Source: Zetaproteobacteria bacterium CG06_land_8_20_14_3_00_59_53
Lineage (GTDB): Bacteria; Pseudomonadota; Zetaproteobacteria; Mariprofundales; Mariprofundaceae
Direction of reading: 5' to 3'
DNA: 45,658 nucleotides
Assembly (NCBI GenBank): GCA_002779605.1
Contig: PEWE01000024.1
Coordinates: 1 to 45,658 of the forward strand
Numbering within the stretch: position 1 is the first letter of the stretch; every line of letters begins with the position of its first letter. Under the pieces are notes generated by a model, which was not told the origin of the DNA, made no database searches, and worked only from the letters and a program-made list of their open reading frames with translations. The position numbers were made by a program, and so were the translations under genes. Positions 24,761 to 33,483 of the stretch are shown here, piece by piece.

Positions 24761-25512
24761 GCAGGCCTGCGCTGGTGTTCGTGCACGGCTGGGCGCAGTC
24801 AGCAAAGACCTGGCATGCGCAGGTGGCGCATTTCGCGCCACATTTTGCTGTGCATACGCCGAATCTTCCCGGTCACGGCGGTGCCCCGGATATGCCGCTG
24901 GAAACATGGCAGGATGCGCTGCTCTCAGCCCTGCCGGACGGGCCGGTGATGCTTATCGGCTGGTCGCTGGGCGGCATGCTCGGCCTGCAACTGGCCACAC
25001 ACCATCCCGAACGACTGACCGGTCTGGTGCTGCTTTCCAGCACCCCGTGTTTCCGGCAGCAGGCGGACTGGCAGCACGGCTGCGAGGATGCGGTGTTCGA
25101 GCGCTTCGCAGAGGCGCTGGCCACGGATGCACCGCGTCTGCTGGATCGTTTCTTTGCACTGATGATGCAGGGCGATGAGCTGTCGCGCCGGCAGTATGTG
25201 GATATTGCGCGGCATGCGGTGGATAAGCGTCACCCCGCCTCGCCGGCAGGATTGCAAGACGGCTTGCGGCTGCTGGACGAGCTGGATTTGCGTGCATCGC
25301 TTGCTGCTGTCCGCGTCCCGACGCTGATCGTGCACGGCGAGCATGATGCCGTGACGCCGGTAGGCGCGGCGCGCTTTATGGACGGGGCGATACCGGATGG
25401 GGACTTGAAGGTTCTGCCGTCCGGGCATGCGCTGCACCTGTGCCATGCGCAGGCCTTGAATGAACTTCTGGAGGAATGGTGTCTGAGCAACATATCAACA
25501 CACGACAGGTAG
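24757..25512 (+). CDS. bioH: Pimeloyl-ACP methyl ester carboxylesterase (BioH)
   Basis: A 251-residue alpha/beta hydrolase that removes the methyl ester from pimeloyl-ACP methyl ester. Seen: oxyanion region FVHGWAQSAKTWHAQ, nucleophile S70 in LIGWSLGGMLGLQL (G-W-S-L-G as in E. coli BioH), and the catalytic histidine in LPSGHALHLCHAQAL, with a probable acid in LIVHGEHDAVTP. Length matches. ATG overlaps the bioF stop (ATGA) and the gene overlaps the start of bioC by 37 bases. It gives the cell a complete BioC-BioH pimelate route together with bioC. Confidence 0.95.
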   Translation: MSRPALVFVHGWAQSAKTWHAQVAHFAPHFAVHTPNLPGHGGAPDMPLETWQDALLSALPDGPVMLIGWSLGGMLGLQLATHHPERLTGLVLLSSTPCFRQQADWQHGCEDAVFERFAEALATDAPRLLDRFFALMMQGDELSRRQYVDIARHAVDKRHPASPAGLQDGLRLLDELDLRASLAAVRVPTLIVHGEHDAVTPVGAARFMDGAIPDGDLKVLPSGHALHLCHAQALNELLEEWCLSNISTHDR

Positions 25513-26363
25513 GGCGCTCCTTCGGGCGCTCCGCCGGAACCTACGATGCACATGCCGTGTTGCAGCGCGAGGTGGGCGACCGGCTGATCGCGCATCTTGA
25601 ATTCAGCAAGATCGCGCCCACCCGCATGCTGGATATCGGTTGCGGCACAGGCTATATCACCCGCCTGCTGCACAAGCACTTCCCCAAGGCAGGTCTGACC
25701 GCCATTGATATCGCACCCGGTATGCTGCTCTCGGCACGCGCCGCACAGCCGCGCCGCATGCCCTGGGTGGGGCGCACCAGCTATGCATGCTGTGATGCCG
25801 TCCGCCTGCCGTTCTCTGATGGTTCTTTCGATCTGGTGGCCTCGAATCTGGCCATGCAGTGGGTGCGCGAGCCTGAGAAGATGCTCTCCGAGATGCGCCG
25901 CGTGCTGGCACCGGGCGGGCTGATGCTGCTCTCCACCTTCGGGCGGCGAACGCTGGGCGAATTGCGCCAGTCGCTGGCTGGCTTCTCGCATGAATATGCA
26001 GGATTGGTGCTGCCTTTCCCCGATGTCACCAGTCTGGGCGATGCCCTGATGAAGATGCCCATCGAGGTGCCTGTGACCGATACGGATTTGTTCACCCTCA
26101 CCTATCCCGACCCGATGGCGCTGATCCGCGAGCTCAAAGGTCTGGGGGCTTCGTCCAGTGCCATCAAAAACCGCCCGACCGGCCTGTATGGCCGTCGCCT
26201 GCTGCGCCATATCGAGGCCGACTACGCCGCCAATCATCGTGATGAGGACGGGCGCATCCGTGCCACCTTCGAGGTGCTGTATGCGCAGGCCTGGTATGCC
26301 GATGGGTCGCGTCAGTACGACGATGTGATACCGATCCGTATGGAGAATCAGCTTGGGCTGTAG
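25476..26363 (+). CDS. bioC: Malonyl-ACP O-methyltransferase (BioC)
   Basis: A 295-residue SAM-dependent methyltransferase that masks the malonyl-ACP carboxyl so fatty acid synthase can build pimeloyl-ACP methyl ester. Seen: FGRSAGTYDAHAVLQREVGDRL (typical BioC start), motif I MLDIGCGTGYITRLLHKHF, LTAIDIAPGMLL, the DLVASNLAMQWV motif (family LxxSNLAxQW) and RVLAPGGLMLLSTFG. Close match to BioC throughout. ATG at 25476 follows GGAGG closely, though GTG at 25479 is an alternative; both lie inside the end of bioH. bioD begins within its last codons. Confidence 0.95.
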   Translation: MVSEQHINTRQVGRSFGRSAGTYDAHAVLQREVGDRLIAHLEFSKIAPTRMLDIGCGTGYITRLLHKHFPKAGLTAIDIAPGMLLSARAAQPRRMPWVGRTSYACCDAVRLPFSDGSFDLVASNLAMQWVREPEKMLSEMRRVLAPGGLMLLSTFGRRTLGELRQSLAGFSHEYAGLVLPFPDVTSLGDALMKMPIEVPVTDTDLFTLTYPDPMALIRELKGLGASSSAIKNRPTGLYGRRLLRHIEADYAANHRDEDGRIRATFEVLYAQAWYADGSRQYDDVIPIRMENQLGL

Positions 26364-27051
26364 TGTATTTATCACCGCCACCGATACCGATGCGGGCAAG
26401 AGCTATCTCACCGCATCACTGAGCCGTGCGCTGCTGGCCAGGGGTGTGGATGCCTTTGCCCTGAAGCCCGTCAGTTGCGGCTATGAAGCCGGGGAAATGA
26501 ACCCGGACATTGCCAGCCTGCTGGATGCGCAGGACATGGGTTCCGGGCTGGCGGACGAGATCAATCTTTATCATTTCGAAGCGTATGCAGCGCCCATGTT
26601 TGCTGCTCAGGCCGAGGGCGAGTCGGTTGATGTCGAAGAGCTCGCTGATTGGTGCGACAGGCGCTCGCAGCAGCATGACCTGACTCTGATCGAAGGGGTT
26701 GGTGGCTTGATGGTTCCTCTGGCTGAAGGTGTATTGGTGTCCGACTGGTTGCAGCTCATGCCGCACGCCAAGGTGCTGCTGGTGGTGCGTGCACGATTGG
26801 GCGGCATCAATCAGGCCCTGCTCAGTATCGATAAACTGCAGCGCATGGGCAGAGGTCCGGATTGGGTGGTGGTCAATGCTGCTGATGAGCATGGTGGTGT
26901 GTGGCTTGCCGACCACTGCGCGGCGATTGCGCCTTATCTGGGAAGCGAAACCTGCCTGTATGAAATGCCATGGTTGCCCGGGCAGGATGATGCCGAGGCT
27001 TTCCTGAGCGAGAGCGAGTTATTCGCAGTGCTTGAAGCAATGGTATTGTGA
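26353..27051 (+). CDS. bioD: Dethiobiotin synthetase (BioD)
   Basis: A 232-residue enzyme using ATP and CO2 to close the ureido ring of 7,8-diaminononanoate. Seen: P-loop VFITATDTDAGKSYLTASLSR (T-D-T-x-x-G-K-S/T), LKPVSCGYEAG, LTLIEGVGGLMVPLA (E-G-x-G-G) and LLVVRARLGGINQALLSI. A TTG start at 26353 with GGAG seven bases upstream is the only start consistent with the P-loop; it overlaps bioC by 11 bases. It ends the bio operon here. bioA and bioB are not in the window, so they must be elsewhere if biotin synthesis is complete. Confidence 0.93.
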   Translation: MGCSVFITATDTDAGKSYLTASLSRALLARGVDAFALKPVSCGYEAGEMNPDIASLLDAQDMGSGLADEINLYHFEAYAAPMFAAQAEGESVDVEELADWCDRRSQQHDLTLIEGVGGLMVPLAEGVLVSDWLQLMPHAKVLLVVRARLGGINQALLSIDKLQRMGRGPDWVVVNAADEHGGVWLADHCAAIAPYLGSETCLYEMPWLPGQDDAEAFLSESELFAVLEAMVL

Positions 27052-27083
27052 ATGCATGCTCCGCTTTCCGGGACGGGGGTTTC

Positions 27084-27458
27084 ATGCGGGCATTGATAGT
27101 TGAAGACGACGAGGTTGTGCAGGGCGTACTTTCTGCCTATCTGACGCACTACGCCACCGATCTCGATGAACAGATAGACATCCAGCAGGCATCGAGCGCA
27201 TCCAAGGCTCTCTCTATACTCAGCATGCGCACGGATCTGTTCGATGTGGTATTCCTCGATGTGCGCATGCCGCAAATAAGTGGCGACGAGATTTACAGCC
27301 AGCTGATGCAGATTCGCCCCAGGATGCTCGGTCGCATCATTTTCATCACCGGCTACCGCGACGATCTGACCGCCCGCTTTCCCGGCCTTGACCTGAACAT
27401 CCTCGACAAACCCTTCCGCTACGTGCAACTCATCGAAGCCATGGCCGCCATTGCTTAA
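27084..27458 (+). CDS. Single-domain response regulator (receiver only)
   Basis: A 124-residue protein made of one CheY-like receiver domain. Seen: acidic pair in RALIVEDDEVVQGVL (E9/D10/D11), phosphoacceptor aspartate in VVFLDVRMPQISGDE, the switch threonine in IIFITGYRDD and the invariant lysine in LNILDKPFRYVQL. It has no output domain, so it must act by protein binding or as a phosphate relay/sink. ATG at 27084 is chosen as receivers begin there; an upstream in-frame start at 27048 would overlap bioD. It lies 32 bases after bioD. An RpfC-like kinase with its own Hpt lies 2.5 kb away; partnership is conceivable but unsupported. Confidence 0.9.
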   Translation: MRALIVEDDEVVQGVLSAYLTHYATDLDEQIDIQQASSASKALSILSMRTDLFDVVFLDVRMPQISGDEIYSQLMQIRPRMLGRIIFITGYRDDLTARFPGLDLNILDKPFRYVQLIEAMAAIA

Positions 27459-27501
27459 CCATAAGGATTATTTGAACTGTTTGCGGAGGACATGACTGAT
27501 G

Positions 27502-27530
27502 TTTTTGCTTGCGGGGTTTTCGGATACTAT
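27502..27530 (+). promoter_or_regulatory. Candidate gltX promoter
   Basis: Good -10 TACTAT (27525-27530) with a weak -35 TTTTTG (27502-27507) at 17 bases. About 50 bases before gltX. Confidence 0.4.
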
Positions 27531-27580
27531 GCGCCGCATTGAGATTGCAGGCTAAAAAAGATCATCCCCATGGAGCTCCA

Positions 27581-28972
27581 ATGACCATTCGCACCCGTTT
27601 CGCCCCTTCGCCGACAGGCATGCTGCATATCGGTGGTGCGCGCACCGCGCTGTTTTCCTGGCTTTATGCCCGCCATCTGGGCGGTGAATTCGTGCTGCGT
27701 ATCGAGGATACCGATCTGGAGCGCTCGACCGACGAGGCCACGCAGGTGATTCTCGACGGCCTGAAATGGTTGGGACTGGACTGGGACGGCGAGCCGGTGT
27801 TCCAGGGTTTGCGCAAGGCCGAGCACGTGGTCGCTGCCGAGCAGTTGATCGAAGAAGGCCATGCCTACCGCTGCTATTGCAGCCGGGAAGAGCTGGATGC
27901 GATGCGCGAGGAGCAGCGCGCTAACGGTGAGAAGCCGAAGTATGACGGCCGCTGCAGGCATCGCTCGGATCGCCCTGAGGGTGCACCCTTCGTGGTGCGG
28001 TTCCGCTCGCCCGACGAGGGCGAGACCGTGGTGCGCGACATGGTGCTGGGTGATGTGGTGTTCAATAATGCCGAGCTCGACGATCTGATCATCCTGCGCT
28101 CCGACGGCAGCCCGACCTACAATCTGGCCGTGGTGGCCGATGATGCGGCCATGGGTATCACGCATGTGATCCGCGGTTCGGATCATCTGAACAACACGCC
28201 GCGCCAGATCCAGCTGTATCAGGCGCTCGGCCTCACACCGCCGCAGTTTGCGCACATTCCGCTGATTCACGGCCCGGACGGTGCCAAGATGAGCAAGCGC
28301 CATGGCGCGGTGGCCATCACCGAATACCGTGAGGCCGGTTTCCTTCCGGATGCCGTGGTCAATTATCTGGCCCGTCTGGGCTGGTCGCACGGCGACGACG
28401 AGGTGTTCAGCCGCGCGCAACTGATCGAGCTGTTCGATGTCGCGCAGGTGGGCAAGACCGCATCGCGTTTCGATCAGCAGAAGCTGGACTGGCTCAATGC
28501 GTATTACCTGCGCGAGGCTTCCCCCGAAGCTTTGGCAGCAGAGCTTGCAGATCTGATGGGTGTCGATATTGCAGGCGGCCCTGATCTGGCGGCGGTGATC
28601 CCGAGCCTGCAGGAACGCAGCAAGAACCTGCTCGAGCTGGCAGCCGGCGCGCGCTTTTTCTATCAGCGTCCGGAGAACTTCGATGAAAAGGCGGTCGCCA
28701 AGAACTTCAAGCCGGAAACCGGCGCACTGCTGGATGCCTTTGTGCAACAGGTCGAAGCTCTGCCCGAGTGGACGGCGGAAGCCATCCATGCGCTGATCTC
28801 CTCGGTCTGCGAGCAGTTCGAGGCCGGCATGGGCAAGCTTGCCCAGCCCATCCGCATTCTGGTGTCCGGCGGCTCGGTATCGCCGCCGATCGATGCCACG
28901 CTGGCTCTACTGGGCCGCGAAGAAACCCTGACCCGCCTTCGTGAGGGCCGTTCGAAGCTTATCTCAGGATAA
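27581..28972 (+). CDS. gltX: Glutamyl-tRNA synthetase
   Basis: A 463-residue class I aminoacyl-tRNA synthetase charging tRNA(Glu), the substrate also used by HemA in this window. Seen: TRFAPSPTGMLHIGGARTALFSWL (HIGH-type motif HIGG), SREELDAMREEQRANGEK, RGSDHLNNTPRQIQLYQALG, and KMSKRHGAVAI (KMSKS motif), then an alpha-helical anticodon-binding domain. Length is standard (~470). ATG at 27581 follows GGAG; an in-frame ATG at 27509 is upstream of the likely promoter -10 and is rejected. It is a single-gene unit between the receiver gene and rpfF. Confidence 0.98.
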   Translation: MTIRTRFAPSPTGMLHIGGARTALFSWLYARHLGGEFVLRIEDTDLERSTDEATQVILDGLKWLGLDWDGEPVFQGLRKAEHVVAAEQLIEEGHAYRCYCSREELDAMREEQRANGEKPKYDGRCRHRSDRPEGAPFVVRFRSPDEGETVVRDMVLGDVVFNNAELDDLIILRSDGSPTYNLAVVADDAAMGITHVIRGSDHLNNTPRQIQLYQALGLTPPQFAHIPLIHGPDGAKMSKRHGAVAITEYREAGFLPDAVVNYLARLGWSHGDDEVFSRAQLIELFDVAQVGKTASRFDQQKLDWLNAYYLREASPEALAAELADLMGVDIAGGPDLAAVIPSLQERSKNLLELAAGARFFYQRPENFDEKAVAKNFKPETGALLDAFVQQVEALPEWTAEAIHALISSVCEQFEAGMGKLAQPIRILVSGGSVSPPIDATLALLGREETLTRLREGRSKLISG

Positions 28973-28994
28973 TTCTCAATCGGGTGTCGGTTCA

Positions 28995-29024
28995 TTGACC
29001 CCGGCTCACCCCATGGACTAGAAA
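28995..29024 (+). promoter_or_regulatory. Promoter of the RpfF-like gene
   Basis: TTGACC (28995-29000), 18-base spacer, TAGAAA (29019-29024), giving a 5' untranslated region of about 50 bases before the ATG at 29084. It is the best-scoring promoter I see for a protein gene in this part. Confidence 0.55.
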
Positions 29025-29083
29025 GACATCGCGCCGGCTGTGAATTCGCAGTCGGTGACATTTCTAACTCCATGGAGGAAACC

Positions 29084-29935
29084 ATGAACACAGTACGATC
29101 GCTGAAGACGGACGAGGTGCGTCCGTATACGCAAATCAAGATCGAGCATGACACCGGTCACGCGATGGCCTGGCTGTATATGAATGCCAGGCCGAGGCCC
29201 TGTTTCTCAAGTGAGCTGACGCACGAGATTCAGGACTGGTATGCGAAGGTTTGCAACGGTACGGCCGAGCATGCCGGGGATATCCGCTATGTTGCATCCA
29301 CCTCGAACCTGCCGCAGGTGTACAACCTCGGCGGCGACATGGAATTGTTCTGCGATATGATCGAAAGGCAGGATCGTGAAGGGCTGCTTGAATACGCAAC
29401 GGCCTGCAACGATATCCTGTACAGCAATCACATCGGCATTAACGGCAATATTACCACCATTGCCGTGGTGCAGGGAGATGCGCTGGGAGGCGGTTTCGAA
29501 GGAGCGGTATCCAGCGAGGTGGTGATTGCCGAGCGCAGTGCCAAGATGGGCCTGCCGGATATTCTGTTCAATCTCTTCCCGGGGGCCGGCGCCTACAGTG
29601 TGTTGTCACGCAAGATCGGTGCGGTGCAGGCCGAGCGCATCATTCTCAGCGGCAGGCTGTATTCGGGCGAGGAAATGCACGCGCTCGGAGTCGTGGATAT
29701 TCTGGCCGAGGACGGATGCGGCAGAGAAGCGGCTTACGAATACATCGCGAAGGAGGAGAAGATGCGTAACGGTGTGCGGGCGTTCCGCGCAGCGAAACGC
29801 TGCACCAATCCGCTGACCTTCGACGAACTGCTTGCCGCGGCCAATATCTGGGTGGATGCAGCCATGCGCCTGGGCGGCAGGGATATCCGCATGATGCAGC
29901 GGCTGGTGAAAAGGCAGTTGAGTAGAAGCGCCTGA
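29084..29935 (+). CDS. rpfF: RpfF-like DSF synthase (crotonase-fold enoyl-CoA hydratase/thioesterase family)
   Basis: A 283-residue crotonase-superfamily protein resembling RpfF, which in Xanthomonas makes the diffusible signal factor, a cis-2-unsaturated fatty acid, from acyl-ACP. Matching landmarks: NLGGDMELFCDMIERQDREG, VVQGDALGGGFEGAVSSE, KMGLPDILFNLFPGAGAYS, and the C-terminal IWVDAAMRLG and LVKRQLSRS. In RpfF the catalytic glutamates are E141 and E161; here the first is kept (E139) but the second is D159 (codon 29558-29560). That aspartate could keep, shift or lower activity. GGAGG lies 5 bases before the ATG at 29084; an in-frame ATG at 29072 sits within that signal. It is convergent with the RpfC-like kinase, 52 bases apart, as reported for rpfF/rpfC of Xanthomonas. 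Identification of the family is firm, the product is inferred. Confidence 0.88.
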   Translation: MNTVRSLKTDEVRPYTQIKIEHDTGHAMAWLYMNARPRPCFSSELTHEIQDWYAKVCNGTAEHAGDIRYVASTSNLPQVYNLGGDMELFCDMIERQDREGLLEYATACNDILYSNHIGINGNITTIAVVQGDALGGGFEGAVSSEVVIAERSAKMGLPDILFNLFPGAGAYSVLSRKIGAVQAERIILSGRLYSGEEMHALGVVDILAEDGCGREAAYEYIAKEEKMRNGVRAFRAAKRCTNPLTFDELLAAANIWVDAAMRLGGRDIRMMQRLVKRQLSRSA

Positions 29936-29956
29936 CAGGAGGGGGGGGACGCAGTG

Positions 29957-29979
29957 CGCGGGGCGGCAGCCGCCCCGCG
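29957..29979. terminator. GC-rich hairpin between convergent rpfF and rpfC
   Basis: A perfect 10-bp stem cgcggggcgg/ccgccccgcg with loop cag in the 52-bp convergent gap. There is no U-tract on either side, so it may be a weak or rho-assisted terminator. Confidence 0.5.
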
Positions 29980-29987
29980 TTGCTGTA

Positions 29988-32528
29988 CTACTGTTTGGGT
30001 TGTTCCGGCAGTTCGGCGGCGAAGGCCTTCAATGCGGTGCAGCCCTCCCGGTAGATATCTGCAAACTGTTTTGCAAATGTCAGCAGCAGGGTCTGACTCA
30101 GGGTGTTCTTCTGCGCTTCAACGGCCTGATAGGGCCGGGTGGCGCGGTGCAGCCCCATGGTGCCGGCCGAGCCCTTGAAGGCGTGCGCGGCTCTGGCAAA
30201 GGCCTTGGCATCGTTATCTTTTGCAGCCTTTTCAAGTTTGCTGATATGCCCGGCGGCGGTGCTTTCGAACAGCGCGATGAATTCATTCAGCTTGGCGGCA
30301 GAGCCGCAAATCCAAACCAGTTCCTGCAACATCTCGGTATCGAGGATACTATCGTTATCTTCCTGCGGTGCTGACTTCGCGGAATGAACGACTGTTGCTG
30401 GCGTGACGATCGGTACTTTGACCTGTTTGTCGGCTCCGTAACGGGCCACGGTTTGCAGCAGTCGGGTGATTTCCACCGGCTTGGTCAGATAATCATTGGC
30501 GCCTGCATCGCGGCACTGGCGGATGGTTTCGGGCATGGCGTCGGCGCTGAGCATGACCACCGGGGTGCTGCCGCTGGTGTCAACGAAACGGAACTGCTTG
30601 AGTACATCCAGACCGCTGACCTCGGGCATGTTCATGTCCAGCAGCACCAGATCGAAATGCGCATCGCCGATCAGGGCATCCAGCGCCTTTTCGCCATCCT
30701 CGGCCAGTTGCACGGAGTGCCCGGCACGCTGCAGGATTTCGCCGATCACCTCCTGGTTCACCGGGTTGTCCTCGGCCAGCAGAATCTTCAGCGACTTGAT
30801 GTCCTGCTTGCGCTGGTAGATATCTGCAATGGTAATCACCTCGCCCGGCGACTGGCGCACCACGCTTGCGGCATGCAGGGCATTGAACAGCAGCGATTCC
30901 TCGATCGGAGGATGCAGCACTGCATTGAAACCGGCCGCATATCGCATGCTGTCGGCCCCCTGATTGGCCTCGTTGTCGAGCAGGATCAGGTCCATAAATT
31001 CCAGGCCCTGCTTGCCGCGCACCGCCTGCGCCAGCAACTCGGGTTTGCAGTTCAGCAGGGGACGGTCGATGATCAGCGCATCGAAGGCCTGACCCGTGGA
31101 CTCGGCATCAACCAGTACCGAGAGAAGCGGGGCATCGTCCTCGATACAAACGCTATGTACATCCCAGCGCTCCAGGGTATCGGCAATGCGCCGGGCCATG
31201 TCCCGGTTGCACAGCAGCAGGGCGCGCATCGATGCGAGGCGTCGTTCCCCGCCGGCCTTTTCCTGCCTGCGGAAGGGCAGGATGATGGTAAAGGTGCTGC
31301 CCTGACCTTCCGTGCTTTGCAGTTCGATGCGCCCGCCCATCAATTCCACCAGCTGCCGGGCGATGGTGGTGCCCAGGCCGCTGCCGCCATAGCGGCGGGT
31401 CACGCTGTTGTCCGCCTGCGTGAACTGGTCGAAGATTTTCTGCTGCGCGGCTTCCGAGATGCCGATCCCCGTATCGCTGATGCTAATGCGAAGCATGGCT
31501 TTCCCGTCGGCATCGAAATGCAGCGATACATGCGTGGAGACATGGCCGCGCTCGGTGAACTTGACGGCATTGCCGATCAGGTTGATGAGCACCTGTTTGA
31601 TTTGCTGCGGATCGCCGATCAGCGCGAAGGGCACATCCGGATCGATACGTATCTCGACGCTGATGTCCTTCTTGCGTGCCAGCGGCTCGAAGATGGCGAC
31701 AACGTTGTGCACCAGTTGATGCAGGTCGAAGGGCTCCTGTGCCACCTCAAGCTTGCCTGCCTCGATGCGCGACAGATCGAGAATGCGCTCGATCAGGCCC
31801 GCCAGATGGGTGCCCGATTTTTTGATGACATCGGCGAAGCGTTTCTGCTCCTTGGTCAGCCGGGTGCTGGCCAGCAGATCGCTCATGCCGATGATGCCGT
31901 TGAGCGGGGTGCGCAGTTCGTGGCTCATATTGGCGAGAAACTGTGATTTGGCGATACTCGCGGCTTCCGCGGCGGCGATCGCATGATGCAGCTTGTGGAT
32001 CAGGGCGGCCATGAACAGTGGCACCACGGCAATCACGATCAACTGCCCGAGCACCAGAAACATGTGATCATGCCAGTAGGGCGAGTAGATCATGATCAGC
32101 ACGAAACAGAACACCGACAGGACGGTGGCGTACAGCAGGTAGCGGATGCCGAAACGGAAGCCGTTGCCGGTGATCACCCAGAGATACAAGGCCTCGAACA
32201 AAAAGGCCTCCTCGCCGTTGGCCAGCATCACGCCGAGCGAAATCATGCCGATGTCGGCGGAGATGCCGAGCAGTCGGCGAAGCGGGTTGATGCCGGGCGA
32301 GAGATATACCCAGAGCAGGATTCCCAGCGATACGGGCAGGTAAAGCAGGCTGAGCAGGAAGGGCAGACTGGCCCCCGCCATATGGAAATACATGCAGATG
32401 CTTCCCGCAATCAGCAGGCGGAACAGGGTTTGCTCGTGCTCCGAGTCCGGACGTGCGGCAAATTTGGCCCAGATGAGCGCTGGCAGCGTCGGGTTGCGCT
32501 GATGGTCAGGGTCGTTTCGGTTTATCAC
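29988..32528 (-). CDS. rpfC: RpfC-like hybrid sensor histidine kinase
   Basis: An 846-residue membrane kinase resembling RpfC, the receptor for DSF in Xanthomonas. The N-terminal sensor has five or six hydrophobic segments (about 35-180), with [27 protein letters not shown] and YSPYW close to remembered RpfC text. Then: phosphoacceptor H203 in [15 protein letters not shown], ATPase domain with [18 protein letters not shown] and [10 protein letters not shown], a degenerate receiver-like region (about 434-555) lacking the acidic pair, a proper receiver with D631 ([13 protein letters not shown]) and K683 (LTKPVE), and a C-terminal Hpt domain with H782 in [14 protein letters not shown]. RpfC has no extra receiver, so this is longer. 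The GTG at 32528 lies six bases after TATAGT and has no Shine-Dalgarno. Confidence 0.9.
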   Translation of the reverse strand: MINRNDPDHQRNPTLPALIWAKFAARPDSEHEQTLFRLLIAGSICMYFHMAGASLPFLLSLLYLPVSLGILLWVYLSPGINPLRRLLGISADIGMISLGVMLANGEEAFLFEALYLWVITGNGFRFGIRYLLYATVLSVFCFVLIMIYSPYWHDHMFLVLGQLIVIAVVPLFMAALIHKLHHAIAAAEAASIAKSQFLANMSHELRTPLNGIIGMSDLLASTRLTKEQKRFADVIKKSGTHLAGLIERILDLSRIEAGKLEVAQEPFDLHQLVHNVVAIFEPLARKKDISVEIRIDPDVPFALIGDPQQIKQVLINLIGNAVKFTERGHVSTHVSLHFDADGKAMLRISISDTGIGISEAAQQKIFDQFTQADNSVTRRYGGSGLGTTIARQLVELMGGRIELQSTEGQGSTFTIILPFRRQEKAGGERRLASMRALLLCNRDMARRIADTLERWDVHSVCIEDDAPLLSVLVDAESTGQAFDALIIDRPLLNCKPELLAQAVRGKQGLEFMDLILLDNEANQGADSMRYAAGFNAVLHPPIEESLLFNALHAASVVRQSPGEVITIADIYQRKQDIKSLKILLAEDNPVNQEVIGEILQRAGHSVQLAEDGEKALDALIGDAHFDLVLLDMNMPEVSGLDVLKQFRFVDTSGSTPVVMLSADAMPETIRQCRDAGANDYLTKPVEITRLLQTVARYGADKQVKVPIVTPATVVHSAKSAPQEDNDSILDTEMLQELVWICGSAAKLNEFIALFESTAAGHISKLEKAAKDNDAKAFARAAHAFKGSAGTMGLHRATRPYQAVEAQKNTLSQTLLLTFAKQFADIYREGCTALKAFAAELPEQPKQ

Positions 32529-32534
32529 GGCGCC

Positions 32535-32562
32535 ACTATAGCACTGTCATGGCCGATGTAAT
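32535..32562 (-). promoter_or_regulatory. Candidate rpfC promoter, apparently leaderless
   Basis: Minus strand ATTACA (32562-32557), 16-base spacer, TATAGT (32540-32535), six bases to the GTG at 32528. If used, translation starts at or next to +1. Confidence 0.45.
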
Positions 32563-32574
32563 GGTGAACGATAA

Positions 32575-32889
32575 TCAGGTATCTATATCCAGCTGAATGA
32601 CACCGGCTTCAACACGCAGCGGGAAGGTTTCGATGTTCTCGAAGGCCGGCGGAGTCAGTGCACGGCCGTCGCGGATGCAGAAGCGGGCGCCGTGGCGCGG
32701 GCAGATGATCTGGTCGCCCACGCACTTGCCGCTGGCCAGTTCGCCGCCGTCGTGCGTGCAGACATCAGCCAGGGCATACAATTCGCCATCGAGATTGAAC
32801 ACGGCAATCGGGCCGATCTCGGTTTCAACGACGCATCGGTCTCCCGGTGTGAGCGCCTCCTCTGGCGCGACATCGATCCATTCAGACAT
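32575..32889 (-). CDS. Rieske ferredoxin-type protein of the SUF operon
   Basis: A 104-residue Rieske-type [2Fe-2S] ferredoxin related to the ferredoxin components of non-haem iron oxygenases. Cluster ligands: C-T-H in ALADVCTHDGGEL and C-P-R-H in IICPRHGARFCIRDG. No membrane segment. ATG at 32889 (MSEWIDV) is the natural domain start; an in-frame upstream start at 32937 overlaps sufT. It ends the suf operon (16 bases after sufT), so a role supplying electrons to, or being matured by, the SUF machinery is plausible but unproven. No oxygenase is adjacent. Confidence 0.9.
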   Translation of the reverse strand: MSEWIDVAPEEALTPGDRCVVETEIGPIAVFNLDGELYALADVCTHDGGELASGKCVGDQIICPRHGARFCIRDGRALTPPAFENIETFPLRVEAGVIQLDIDT

Positions 32890-32905
32890 GCAATCCCTCC
32901 TGTTT

Positions 32906-33472
32906 CTAGAACATGCCCAGTTGCAGGCGTGCTTCATCCGACATCATGCTGCGATCCCAGGGGGGGTCGAACACCAGCTCTACATCCACCTCGGTCACAT
33001 TGTCCACATCCAGCAGGCGGGAGCGCACATCCTCGACAAGGATCGGGCCCATGCCGCAACCGGCGGCGGTCAGGGTCATCACCACATCCACTTGGTTGCC
33101 GACCTGGGAACCGTCGATCTCGATGGGTTTGATATCGCAGTGGTAGATCAGGCCGAGATCCACGATGTTCACCGGAATCTCCGGATCGAAGCACTGCTCC
33201 ATGGCTTCCCACAGTGCATCCTCGTTCACAGGGCCGTCCGCCTTGCTGCTCTTTTCAGTTTCCTGCGGCGTGCTTTCAAAGCCCAGTGCATCGGCATTGC
33301 TGCTTTCGATTCGCGCCAGATTACCGTTGATGTTCACGGTATAGGAGCTACCCAGCGCCTGCGTGATCATCACGCGGCTGCCTTCGGGGATGGTCACCGG
33401 TGTGCCCATCGGGATAAGCAGTGCATCGCAGTCGCGCAGCACGGTGATGTTTTCTCCGATATGCAGGTCCAT
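32906..33472 (-). CDS. sufT: Fe-S cluster assembly protein SufT
   Basis: A 188-residue protein whose C-terminal half is a MIP18/DUF59 domain (DALWEAMEQCFDPEIPVNIVDLGLIY, then MTLTAAGCGMGPILVEDVRSRLL), the signature of SufT-type Fe-S cluster carriers/maturation factors. The N-terminal ~85 residues (ALLIPMGTPVTIPEGSRVMITQ) are the SufT-specific part. The conserved cysteine in AGCGMG is the presumed cluster-handling residue. I chose ATG at 33472, as the reading frame is open much farther upstream through sufU but that part is not protein-like. It follows sufU by 11 bases and precedes the Rieske gene. Confidence 0.93.
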   Translation of the reverse strand: MDLHIGENITVLRDCDALLIPMGTPVTIPEGSRVMITQALGSSYTVNINGNLARIESSNADALGFESTPQETEKSSKADGPVNEDALWEAMEQCFDPEIPVNIVDLGLIYHCDIKPIEIDGSQVGNQVDVVMTLTAAGCGMGPILVEDVRSRLLDVDNVTEVDVELVFDPPWDRSMMSDEARLQLGMF

Positions 33473-33483
33473 ATGAGGTTTCC

